A DNA stretch of 12,860 nt from Lachnospiraceae bacterium UBA1755 (GCA_002314805.1 DCHJ01000068.1:7011-19870), one strand, 5' to 3'; shown: positions 1-6,969, counted from the stretch's first letter. Numbers and translations are program-made. Notes: generated by a model not told the origin, from the letters alone.

Positions 1-111
1 GGATCACAGCATAAGCCGGCAGAGGGCAGAGAGAGGTTGGTCCGTCGTATAGGATAGTCAGCGGGAAAGAGCAGTAAGAGGATGCAGCACAATGCAGCTC
101 AAGGAGGAAGT

Positions 112-408
112 ATGAATATAGTTAAGAATCTTGAAGGAGACAGACTGGTGATCGCACTTGAGGGCCGTCTTGATACATCCACGGCGCCGGAGCTTGAAGC
201 GGTTATTAAGGAAGAGCTTGCAGGTATTGACTCGGCAGTTTTGGATTTTGAAAAGCTTGAGTATATTTCCTCTGCAGGTCTGAGAGTGCTTTTGTCGACC
301 CACAAGGCTCTCATGTCCAAAGGCGGGCTTATGATTAAAAATGTGCGCCCCGAGATAATGGAAGTACTCGAGATCACCGGCTTCAGTGATATCCTTAATA
401 TCGGGTAA
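112..408 (+). CDS. STAS-domain protein (anti-sigma factor antagonist-like)
   Basis: A 98-aa single STAS domain. Family members act in the cytoplasm as anti-anti-sigma factors or phospho-switch partners of HATPase kinases such as SpoIIAB or RsbW. Visible features are the opening strand and loop LVIALEGRLDTSTAPEL (residues 12-28), the central LDFEKLEYISSAGLRVLL (44-61), and the C-terminal helix after NVRPEIMEVLEITGF. Ser53/Ser54 in YISSAGL sits where phosphorylatable Ser lies in SpoIIAA/RsbV-like proteins; here the D-S-[ST]-G form is replaced by S-S-A-G, as in many STAS proteins of unknown partner. The start at 112 is chosen over an in-frame ATG at 82 because AAGGAGG (101-107) lies 4 nt before it and the domain begins at once. 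No kinase or sigma factor gene is adjacent downstream. The first 111 bases hold no gene I can support; short open ends of two frames there could be the tail of an upstream gene. Confidence 0.9.
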   Translation: MNIVKNLEGDRLVIALEGRLDTSTAPELEAVIKEELAGIDSAVLDFEKLEYISSAGLRVLLSTHKALMSKGGLMIKNVRPEIMEVLEITGFSDILNIG

Positions 409-630
409 GATTTCATCACTGCATGTACCGCGGTCCGTGCGTTGCAAACAGCAGTAAGCATGATCGCAGGATTTCATCACTGCCCGAAACGCGGCCTGTG
501 CGCTGCAAACAGCAGTAAGCACGATCGCAGGATTTCATCACTGCCCGAAACGCGGTCTGTGCGCTGCAAACAGCAGTAAGCACGATCGCAGGATTTCATC
601 ACGGCCTGTACCGTGGTCTGTACGTGGGAA
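409..630. repeat. 61-bp tandem repeat, three full copies plus a partial fourth
   Basis: Units start at 409, 470, 531 and 592, each opening with GATTTCATCAC; spacing is exactly 61 bp. Copies 2 and 3 are almost identical, copy 1 differs at several sites, and copy 4 decays after about 38 bases. Since 61 is not a multiple of 3, the array does not encode a repeated peptide. Each full unit can form a hairpin (437-461, 498-522, 559-583): stem GTGC GCTG, loop CAAA, stem CAGC, bulge AGTAA, stem GCAC. The array begins directly after the STAS stop codon and ends about 70 bp before the PHP gene. The only further pattern in the rest of the gap is an 11-nt direct repeat CATCCGGAACA at 649-659 and 661-671. 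Confidence 0.9.
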
Positions 631-697
631 GACGGTCAACATGTAAAACATCCGGAACAGCATCCGGAACAAAATAAAAAAGTTAAGAGGCATAATT

Positions 698-1873
698 ATG
701 ATCAACATTGAGATACTGGAAAAGCTCAACGCTCCGACAAAGGAAGAGCGCCTTGCAAATCTGCGCGAGATCTGCGCAAAGACTGATTTCCCGGAGGTTA
801 AGCCCAATTACATCAACAACCACATCCATACGAAGTATTCCTTCTCACCGTATTCACCCACAGCTGCTGTTTATGCCGCACGTATGGAGGGACTCTGCAC
901 CGCAGGTATAATCGACCATGATTCGATCAGCGGAGCAAAGGAATTTATCGAGGCAGGAGATATTGCGGGTATACCGACAACAGTAGGTATGGAGTGCCGT
1001 GTAAACCTGAAGGGTACGGAATGTGAGAATATCAAGACCAACAATCCTGATCAGGTGGGTGTGAGCTATTGTACCATCCAGTCTGTTCCTCATGATAAGA
1101 TAGATGAGCTCAATGCTTTCTTTGAGCCTTATCGCAGGGCAAGAGGCGAAAGAAACAAAAAGATGGTGGCAAAGATCAATGCACTCATCCCCGGGATAGG
1201 GCTTGACTATGAGCAGGATGTGCTCCCGCTTTCATGGGCATCAGAGGGCGGCGGCGTTACTGAGAGACATCTGCTCTTTGCTCTGGCACGTAAGCTCATG
1301 GAAGCAGTAGGAAAGGGTCAGCCGATGGTGGATTATCTTCAGGATAATTTCGGACTCAGGCTTACGGAAAAGCAGAAGACTCAGCTGCTGGATATGGAGT
1401 ATCCATTCTACGACTACGATCTGCTCAGTATACTTAAGGGAGAATTCATCGAGAAGGTCTACATTGATTCTCAGGAGGATGAGTGTCCGCCGATGAGTAA
1501 GGTGGCGCAGTTCTGTGCCGATATAGATGCTCTTTTCTGTCCGGCATATCTGGGAGATGTTACGGATTCCGTGACAGGAGACAAGAAGCCCCAGAAGTTT
1601 GAGGATGATCACCTTGAGGAGATCCTTAAGGTTTATAAGGCTCAGGGAGCCAGAGGCATCACATATATGCCTACAAGAAATACCAAAGCTCAGCTTGATA
1701 AGCTCAGAGGTCTCTGCCGTCAGCTTGAGCTGTTTGAGGTATCCGGTGAGGATATCAACGGACCGCGTCAGAGCTTTATCATCAGGGCAATGGACAATCC
1801 GGAGTTTGCAAATCTCATCGATGCGACCTGGACTCTCATCAATCATGAGAAGACAGGCAAGTGGGATATGTGA
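698..1873 (+). CDS. PHP-domain protein, putative metal-dependent hydrolase
   Basis: A 391-aa cytoplasmic protein with PHP-fold motifs. Members are trinuclear-metal phosphoesterases such as histidinol phosphatase, the DNA polymerase III PHP domain and nucleotide phosphatases. Visible motifs are NNHIHTKYSFSPY (residues 40-52, His42 and His44), IIDHDS (71-76), GMECRV (97-102, Glu99) and ERHLLFAL (189-196, His191). Two expected His ligands look replaced: the usual His-Pro position reads FCPAYLGD (Cys281), and the C-terminal G-[ST]-D-x-H-G equivalent reads SGEDINGPR (Asn354). A long segment of about 140-280 separates the halves. The start ATG has AAGAGG (685-690) 7 nt upstream. The substrate is unknown. 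The PTS-type permease lies 86 bp downstream on the same strand, but no functional link can be shown. The family call is firm; activity is uncertain because of the altered ligands. Confidence 0.8.
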   Translation: MINIEILEKLNAPTKEERLANLREICAKTDFPEVKPNYINNHIHTKYSFSPYSPTAAVYAARMEGLCTAGIIDHDSISGAKEFIEAGDIAGIPTTVGMECRVNLKGTECENIKTNNPDQVGVSYCTIQSVPHDKIDELNAFFEPYRRARGERNKKMVAKINALIPGIGLDYEQDVLPLSWASEGGGVTERHLLFALARKLMEAVGKGQPMVDYLQDNFGLRLTEKQKTQLLDMEYPFYDYDLLSILKGEFIEKVYIDSQEDECPPMSKVAQFCADIDALFCPAYLGDVTDSVTGDKKPQKFEDDHLEEILKVYKAQGARGITYMPTRNTKAQLDKLRGLCRQLELFEVSGEDINGPRQSFIIRAMDNPEFANLIDATWTLINHEKTGKWDM

Positions 1874-1939
1874 CACACAGCTGTGACTGTCCGGGGTAAG
1901 CAGCAGGAAAGCAGGGTATCCCGGAGCAAGGTGTAAAAG

Positions 1940-1955
1940 GTGCTGTATACAGCAC
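1940..1955. promoter_or_regulatory. Perfect 16-bp palindrome before the permease start
   Basis: GTGCTGTATACAGCAC is perfectly self-complementary and ends 4 nt before the GTG start of the permease gene. It could be a repressor operator, or in RNA a hairpin covering the ribosome binding region. No protein is identified for it. A shorter palindrome, CACAGCTGTG, lies at 1876-1885 in the same gap. Confidence 0.5.
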
Positions 1956-1959
1956 GAAA

Positions 1960-3060
1960 GTGAGAAAAAGAGTGGAGAGTGTTAAAGCTTTCCTTAAGAG
2001 AAAGGATATTGAGATCTCTGCAAAGCGCTATTGTATAGACGCGCTGAGCGCGATGGCTCAGGGTCTCTTCTGTTCACTTCTCATAGGGACAATAATCAAT
2101 ACTGTCGGGACTCAGTTTCATATCGGTTTCCTTACTGCTCCCGCGGCAGTTATCGGCGGAGCCGAGTATACGGTGGGAGGACTGGCAACAGCAATGAGCG
2201 GACCGGCTATGGCCGTTGCCATAGGTCATGCACTTAAGTGCCCGCCTCTTGTGCTGTTTTCGCTGATTACGGCAGGCTTTGCAGCCAATGCACTGGGCGG
2301 AGCCGGAGGACCTCTGGCGGTACTCTTCGTGGCGATAATTACAGCGGAATGCGGCAAGGCGGTAAGCAAGGAGACAAAGGTCGATATCCTCGTCACGCCT
2401 CTGGTGACGGTAGGAATAGGCGTGGGGCTGTCGGCTTTACTGGCACCGCCGCTTGGTACACTGGCCATGAAGGTCGGAAACCTGATCATGTGGGCGACAG
2501 AGCTGCAGCCCTTCCTGATGGGTATACTGGTTTCCGTGATCGTAGGCATGGCGCTTACTCTTCCCATTTCCTCGGCGGCTATCTGTGCAGCCTTCGGGCT
2601 TGTCGGACTTGCGGGAGGAGCTGCAGTGGCAGGCTGCTGTGCGCAGATGGTAGGCTTTGCAGTGATGAGCTTTAAGGAGAACGGCTGGGGCGGTCTTGTC
2701 AGTCAGGGACTGGGCACGTCAATGCTCCAGATGGGCAATATAGTCAGAAATCCAAGGATATGGATAGCACCTACAGTAACCGCTGCAATTACCGGACCCA
2801 TCGCCACCTGTGTCTTCGGGATGGAGATGAACGGAGCACCTGTATCAAGCGGTATGGGTACCTGCGGTATGGTGGGACCTATCGGTGTATATACAGGATG
2901 GGTCAATGATGTGGCTAATGGGGTCAGAGCATCCATTACGCCTAAGGACTGGATAGGAATGCTGCTTGTGTGCATAGTGCTGCCGGCAGTGATATGTCCG
3001 CTCATAAATATGGCTGTCAGGAGACTCGGATGGGTCAAGGACGGCGATACTAAGCTATAA
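1960..3060 (+). CDS. PTS EIIC-type membrane permease (PTS_EIIC_2-like), orphan
   Basis: A 366-aa, very hydrophobic polytopic membrane protein resembling the PTS_EIIC_2 family, the sugar-translocating domain of phosphotransferase systems. Features include a short cationic N-terminus (residues 1-23), membrane stretches around 28-50, 57-78, 95-130, 142-165, 180-235, 268-288 and 331-352, and Gly/Ala/Pro-rich loops such as NALGGAGGPLAV (110-121) and GAPVSSGMGTCGMVGPIGVYTGWVND (292-317). No EIIA, EIIB, HPr or sugar-metabolism gene lies in the window, so the partners must be elsewhere or the protein works otherwise. The GTG start at 1960 is tentative: there is no in-frame ATG upstream before the stop at 1897 and no good Shine-Dalgarno, and a second GTG lies at 1972. 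The stop TAA (3058-3060) forms part of the next gene's ribosome binding site. Confidence 0.82.
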   Translation: MRKRVESVKAFLKRKDIEISAKRYCIDALSAMAQGLFCSLLIGTIINTVGTQFHIGFLTAPAAVIGGAEYTVGGLATAMSGPAMAVAIGHALKCPPLVLFSLITAGFAANALGGAGGPLAVLFVAIITAECGKAVSKETKVDILVTPLVTVGIGVGLSALLAPPLGTLAMKVGNLIMWATELQPFLMGILVSVIVGMALTLPISSAAICAAFGLVGLAGGAAVAGCCAQMVGFAVMSFKENGWGGLVSQGLGTSMLQMGNIVRNPRIWIAPTVTAAITGPIATCVFGMEMNGAPVSSGMGTCGMVGPIGVYTGWVNDVANGVRASITPKDWIGMLLVCIVLPAVICPLINMAVRRLGWVKDGDTKL

Positions 3061-3070
3061 GGAGAATGAT

Positions 3071-3517
3071 ATGAGTAGAAGGAACGGAATACTGAATTGG
3101 TTTAAATTTGAGTCCAGAGCTAAACGTGAGAAGAGAGAGAGAGCATATTACGGCAGGATGTTCCCGTTCGGAAAGGAACAGAATGACTGGGAGGTAAAGA
3201 TTCTCACGGAGCTTTATCCGGATAAGAAAAGGAGAGTCCAGGAACTGCATTTCGCACTGCTTACTTTGAGAGAAAATCTCCTCAATACAGAGCTTGATGA
3301 AGAGAATGACGATTACATGACACCCCAGGAGGCATTTGATGACTGGGTACACTGCGATATTACCCGTCAGCTGGTAAGACAGGGTATAGCACCGGTAATA
3401 TATGCAGTTGCAGATCTGGAAAACAAGGCTGATACGTTGGAAGCTATGCCGGTAAAGGAGCAGATACTTGCGGCAGCCGAAGAGGCAAAAAGCCTGTTTG
3501 GCAAGGTCAGCAAATAA
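3071..3517 (+). CDS. Hypothetical protein, small charged, linked to the permease
   Basis: A 148-aa protein that I do not recognise. The N-terminus is basic and aromatic (NWFKFESRAKREKRERAYYG, residues 9-28). The middle is helical and acidic (NTELDEENDDYMTPQEAFDDW, 72-92). A segment rich in hydrophobics follows (LVRQGIAPVIYAVADLENKA, 101-120), ending in a Lys/Glu helix. There is no signal peptide and no clear membrane segment, so it should be cytoplasmic. The start is well supported: TAAGGAG at 3058-3064 overlaps the permease stop codon and sits 6 nt before the ATG, indicating translational coupling. That spacing suggests a job tied to the permease, perhaps as an accessory or regulatory partner. 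A terminator-like hairpin follows. Confidence 0.75.
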   Translation: MSRRNGILNWFKFESRAKREKRERAYYGRMFPFGKEQNDWEVKILTELYPDKKRRVQELHFALLTLRENLLNTELDEENDDYMTPQEAFDDWVHCDITRQLVRQGIAPVIYAVADLENKADTLEAMPVKEQILAAAEEAKSLFGKVSK

Positions 3518-3525
3518 ATATCTCG

Positions 3526-3559
3526 ATGAGTCACGGGAATGCACCCTGTGGCTCATTTT
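3526..3559 (+). terminator. Terminator-like hairpin after the permease operon
   Basis: ATGAGTCACGGG (3526-3537) pairs with CCCTGTGGCTCAT (3544-3556) around the loop AATGCA, with one G-T wobble and one bulged base. The stem runs into TTTT (3556-3559). The U-run is short, so termination may be partial. The GACAGTGGGG repeat array starts directly at the end of the T-run. Confidence 0.5.
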
Positions 3560-3687
3560 GACAGTGGGGACGGAGTGACAGTGGGGACGGAGCATATGTA
3601 AAGCCGGATGTGACCGTTCCGGCAGCGGCTTTGACAGTGGGGACGGAGCATCTGTAAAATCGGATGTGACCGTTCCAGCAGCGGCTT
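3559..3687. repeat. 56-bp REP-like intergenic repeat with GACAGTGGGGACGGAG core
   Basis: The core GACAGTGGGGACGGAG occurs at 3560-3575, 3577-3592 and 3633-3648. The last two head a 56-bp unit (3576-3631 and 3632-3687). After the core, each unit continues with a segment holding CGGATGTGACCGTTCC and ending GCAGCGGCTT. The two units differ at only a few positions. GACAGTGGGGACGG-type sequences recur between genes in many bacteria and are discussed as REP-like elements mobilised by IS200-like transposases; this comes from memory of the pattern and was not searched. No transposase gene is present here. The array follows the terminator hairpin and ends 70 bp before the glycyl radical enzyme gene. 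Confidence 0.75.
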
Positions 3688-3711
3688 TGTGATGGAGCAG
3701 GATACCTGCCA

Positions 3712-3723
3712 TGCGCACCCGCA
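3712..3723 (+). promoter_or_regulatory. TGCGCACCCGCA dyad motif, copy 1 (before glycyl radical enzyme)
   Basis: The 12-mer has inverted half-sites TGCG and CGCA around CACC. The identical 12-mer recurs at 10437-10448 and, inverted, at 12800-12811. Here it lies 34 nt before the start codon and 3 nt before CATAAT (3727-3732), a possible -10 box that lacks a recognisable -35. A regulator-binding site is inferred. Confidence 0.45.
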
Positions 3724-3757
3724 GTCCATAATGATCAAATAGTACAGGAGAAGAGCT

Positions 3758-5791
3758 ATGATCGACGAATTGAGAAGCTACATACTTGAAAAGAAATATT
3801 ACCCGCTCCGCAGGCATTCGGGGGTGGACTGGGCGGCTGAATTCTCTGCAAGGAAGCTTGAACCGAGAGCGAGGATGGCTGAGCATTTTGCCAGGATATG
3901 TGATATGGAGACTCCGGTCATCATGCCGGGTGAGCGCATAGTAATGACGAGGACCATAACCGACGCCAACGCTGTCATCATCAAGGAGGAGGGCAAGGAG
4001 AGGGTCGATCTCCCATCCATATATACAAAGGAGGAGTGGGCTGAGGTAAAGAAGCAGCATTTCATTCATGAGTGCGGATATCTTTCCAATGTCATTCCGG
4101 ATAACGGTGAAATACTGAGACGGGGGCTCCTTGATTACAGGAAGGACGCGGACGAGTATTCCTGCCGTATGATAGATGCGCTTATCAGGCTTACGGACCG
4201 GTACGCAGAGGCGGCAAAAAGGCAAGGGCGTGATGATATCGCAAGGGTACTTGAGGTGGTGCCGCGCTATCCGGCATCGAGCTTCAGGGAAGCGCTGCAG
4301 TTCATACGTATTGTCAACTGGGCAGGGTGGCTCGAGGGTGATTATCATATGACTCTTGGGCGTTTTGACATGTACTGCGGACCGTATCTGGAGGATGATC
4401 TCAGGAAGGGTGCAGAGACTGAGGAAAGTGCGCTTGACCTGCTCTGTGATTTTTTCCTTGCGCTTAACAAGGATACGGATATATATTTTTCTATCTATCG
4501 CGGTGACAACGGCCAGTCGCTCACTCTGGGAGGTGTTGACAGGGAGGGACGGCATGTATGGAATACGCTTTCAAAACTCTGTCTGCTTGCAAGCAAAAGA
4601 CTTAAGGTCATCGATCCCAAGATCAATATCAGGGTGGACAGGACCACGCCGGCGGAGCTATATGAGCAGGGAAGCGAGCTTACTGCGGTGGGACTGGGCT
4701 TTCCTCAGTATACCAATGATGATGTCGTCATACCGGGCTTTATGAGTAAGGGATATTCTCTTGAGGATGCCCGCGATTATGCTATCGCCGCATGCTGGGA
4801 GATCGTGGTACCTATACTTTCTGCAGATGTCATCAATGTCGGAGCGCTTTCATTTGCCAAAGTCATCGATACGGCATTCCATGAGGCGCTGCCGGAAGCA
4901 CCGGATTTTGAAAGCTTCATGGCTGCCGTGGAAGCAGAGATAAGGGATGAGTGCGATATCATCACAGGGCGCATGCAGAATCTGTGGTTCATTCCGTCGC
5001 CGTTTTACGGTCTTTTCTTCCCGTGTGAGGATATATCAAAGGGCGCTAAGTACAATAACTTCGGCATCCATGGTACAGGAGTGGCGACTGCGGCAGATTC
5101 ACTCGCTGCCATCAGGAAATATGTGTTTGAAGAAAAGAGTATCACGCCTGAGGAATATATCAGGGCTGTGGATGCCAATTTTAAGGGATATCCGGAACTG
5201 CTCCATAAGCTCCGTTATGATGCGCCCAAGATGGGCAATGACGATGACTATGTGGACGGTCTGGCAAGCAGGCTGCTGGCTATCTTTGCGGATGCGCTTG
5301 AGGGAAAGAAGAACTGCAGAGGCGGAGTATTCCGCGCAGGTACCGGATCGGCGATGTATTATATATGGCATCCTGAGGAGATCGGAGCATCACCTGACGG
5401 AAGACTCAGGAAGGAAGGTCTCGGGACCAATTATTCGGCCTCGCTTTTTGCCAGAACTCAGGGGCCTCTGTCCATCGTAAAGTCCTTCAGCAAGCCGGAT
5501 CTTAAGAAGACCATCAACGGCGGACCGCTGACACTTGAATTTCACAGATCTATGTTTGCAGCCGAGGACGGCATAAAGAAGCTGGCAGCACTGGTCAAGG
5601 TGTGGATCGATAACGGCGGCCATCAGCTGCAGCTTAATACGGTGGATGCAGACATGCTGAGAGATGCTCAGGCTCATCCGGAGAAATATCCTCAGCTGAT
5701 AGTGCGTATCTGGGGATGGAGCGCATATTTCGTGGAGCTTGACAGGGCATATCAGGATCATGTGATCTCGCGGCAGGAGCATGTGCTGTAA
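3758..5791 (+). CDS. Glycyl radical enzyme of the pyruvate formate-lyase superfamily, substrate unknown
   Basis: A 677-aa cytoplasmic enzyme. Glycyl radical enzymes use a backbone Gly radical to make a Cys thiyl radical that starts C-C, C-O, C-N or C-S bond chemistry, and they are inactivated by oxygen. The thiyl-radical motif is AACWE (residues 344-348, Cys346, Glu348). Cys-x-Glu resembles the GCVE motif of the dehydratase/lyase branches, not the Cys-Cys pair of true pyruvate formate-lyase. The C-terminal radical loop reads VRIWGWSAYFVELD, with Gly653 25 residues from the end. The family norm is RV[CSA]GY, so Trp652 and Trp654 are unusual. The protein is shorter than PFL (about 760) or CutC-type enzymes (over 800). 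The start has AGGAG (3746-3750) with 7-nt spacing. An activase gene follows 303 bp downstream. The family is sure; the reaction is not known, and it should not be named formate acetyltransferase. Confidence 0.9.
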   Translation: MIDELRSYILEKKYYPLRRHSGVDWAAEFSARKLEPRARMAEHFARICDMETPVIMPGERIVMTRTITDANAVIIKEEGKERVDLPSIYTKEEWAEVKKQHFIHECGYLSNVIPDNGEILRRGLLDYRKDADEYSCRMIDALIRLTDRYAEAAKRQGRDDIARVLEVVPRYPASSFREALQFIRIVNWAGWLEGDYHMTLGRFDMYCGPYLEDDLRKGAETEESALDLLCDFFLALNKDTDIYFSIYRGDNGQSLTLGGVDREGRHVWNTLSKLCLLASKRLKVIDPKINIRVDRTTPAELYEQGSELTAVGLGFPQYTNDDVVIPGFMSKGYSLEDARDYAIAACWEIVVPILSADVINVGALSFAKVIDTAFHEALPEAPDFESFMAAVEAEIRDECDIITGRMQNLWFIPSPFYGLFFPCEDISKGAKYNNFGIHGTGVATAADSLAAIRKYVFEEKSITPEEYIRAVDANFKGYPELLHKLRYDAPKMGNDDDYVDGLASRLLAIFADALEGKKNCRGGVFRAGTGSAMYYIWHPEEIGASPDGRLRKEGLGTNYSASLFARTQGPLSIVKSFSKPDLKKTINGGPLTLEFHRSMFAAEDGIKKLAALVKVWIDNGGHQLQLNTVDADMLRDAQAHPEKYPQLIVRIWGWSAYFVELDRAYQDHVISRQEHVL

Positions 5792-6094
5792 ATGACGGCT
5801 GAGTGCCGGACTGTGCAGGGACGTGCAGCAGATGGCTGTCCGGATCATACAGGAATGAGTATCGGCTGACGATCCGGTGGCGGGCGGCAGTGTGGAGATA
5901 TATAAACGGGACAGAGTACCGGTCCGGATCAGGTGCAGATGAAGCAGGCGAGAAAGCAGCTGTGTGACCGCCCGGATCGTGCATGGTCGTGCACAGGTGA
6001 ACAGCCTGGCAGAGGTCTGACGAAGAAATGAGAGATCGGATACAGTGATGACAGGGTCGGCACAGGACAGCCGGGCTGCATCACAGGATACAAT
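5792..6094. other. 303-bp non-coding gap between glycyl radical enzyme and its activase
   Basis: There is no convincing gene on either strand; an ATG just after the stop codon opens only 25 codons with no ribosome binding site. The reverse-strand open frames crossing it look like shadows of the flanking genes. GTCCGGATCA occurs at 5838-5847 and 5922-5931, with related CCGGATC at 5972-5978 and its reverse GATCCGG at 5871-5877. A short hairpin GTGCA-TGGTCG-TGCAC is possible near 5980-5995. No terminator or clear promoter was found. It may be a decayed repeat region or a leader. Confidence 0.5.
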
Positions 6095-6916
6095 ATGACA
6101 GGAACAGTATTTGATATAAAAGAATTTTCGGTACATGACGGGCCGGGCTCGAGAGTCACGGTGTTTCTTAAGGGCTGTCCGCTGAGATGCAGGTGGTGCC
6201 ACAACCCCGAGGGTCTGAAGGCAGAGCCGCAGATCATGTGGAAGGAATCGCTGTGCACAGGCTGCGGTCTGTGCAGAAAGCCCTGTGATCACCCGGAGTG
6301 CAGACCCTACGGCAGGTGCCTGAAACGCTGTACCGCAGGAGCACTTACTGTGTCAGGCAGAGGCTGGGAGGCAGAAGAGCTTGTCACAAGGCTGCGCCGC
6401 TATGAGGATATGCTCAGGGCGATGGACGGAGGGATCACGCTGTCGGGCGGAGAGCCTATGCTGCAGGCGGATTTTGCAGTGGAAGTATTGAAGGGGCTTA
6501 AGGGCATACACCGCGCCGTGCAGACATCAGGCTTTACTGATGAAGAGACCTTTAAGCGCGTGACAGATAATCTTGAATATGTGATGATGGATCTGAAGCT
6601 TGCAGATCCAAAAAAGCACAGAGAGTATACGGGAGAGGACAATGAACAGATACTCAGGAATGCCCGTATCCTTAAGGAAAGCGGCATACCGCATCTCTTC
6701 AGGATCCCCCTTATCCCCGGTATCACGGATACAGAGGAGAATCTGAGGGCAATAGCCGGGATCGCGGGAGATTCTCCCGTGGAGCTGCTTCAATACAATG
6801 CCTTTGCACCCGCAAAATATCATATGCTCAATATGGAGTATCAGCTCACTGACCTTCCGGAAAGGAAGGAGCCGGATATTTCTGCTTTTAAGCATGTGAC
6901 TGTCCTGCGGCTGTGA
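6095..6916 (+). CDS. Glycyl radical enzyme activating protein (radical SAM)
   Basis: A 273-aa radical-SAM activase that would place the Gly653 radical on the upstream enzyme using S-adenosylmethionine and reduced iron-sulfur clusters. Visible motifs are FSVHDGPGSR (residues 11-20), the cluster motif CPLRCRWC (Cys28, Cys32, Cys35) followed by HNPEG, the SAM-binding SGGEP (117-121), MMDLKLAD (164-171) and RIPLIPG (203-209). An inserted segment carries seven Cys (54, 57, 60, 64, 69, 75, 79). The first four follow the ferredoxin spacing C-x2-C-x2-C-x3-C; the other three are too few and oddly spaced for a standard second [4Fe-4S] site. PFL activase lacks this insert, whereas dehydratase-type activases usually carry eight such Cys. 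The ribosome binding site is weak (AGGA near 6085). Pairing with the upstream enzyme is inferred from adjacency. Confidence 0.92.
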   Translation: MTGTVFDIKEFSVHDGPGSRVTVFLKGCPLRCRWCHNPEGLKAEPQIMWKESLCTGCGLCRKPCDHPECRPYGRCLKRCTAGALTVSGRGWEAEELVTRLRRYEDMLRAMDGGITLSGGEPMLQADFAVEVLKGLKGIHRAVQTSGFTDEETFKRVTDNLEYVMMDLKLADPKKHREYTGEDNEQILRNARILKESGIPHLFRIPLIPGITDTEENLRAIAGIAGDSPVELLQYNAFAPAKYHMLNMEYQLTDLPERKEPDISAFKHVTVLRL

Positions 6917-6969
6917 CGGCATGCATCTGCCTGACACGGATAACATAATTACGGTCGGAGAATGGGACT

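Noticed and set aside
409..630. CRISPR array
   Set aside because: The repeats are directly contiguous 61-bp units with no unique spacers, and no cas gene is present.
3050..4555. A 501-codon open frame on the reverse strand
   Set aside because: It lies antisense to the 148-aa gene and the glycyl radical enzyme, crosses the repeat array, has a shadow-like composition (Cys, His, Leu, Ser, Arg rich) and resembles no family I know. The sense genes have clear motifs and ribosome binding sites.
3758..5791. Naming this gene pflB/pflD (formate acetyltransferase)
   Set aside because: It lacks the Cys-Cys active-site pair of pyruvate formate-lyase and has a non-standard radical motif, so a specific name would overstate what is visible.
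5390..6292. A 300-codon reverse-strand frame over the end of the glycyl radical enzyme, the gap and the activase start
   Set aside because: It overlaps two well-supported genes and has a low-complexity shadow composition. No domain is recognisable, and the part within the gap has no start signal.
6803..6817. A further copy of the TGCGCACCCGCA motif (TTTGCACCCGCAAAA)
   Set aside because: It shares only part of the motif and lies inside the activase coding sequence, where the codons explain it.
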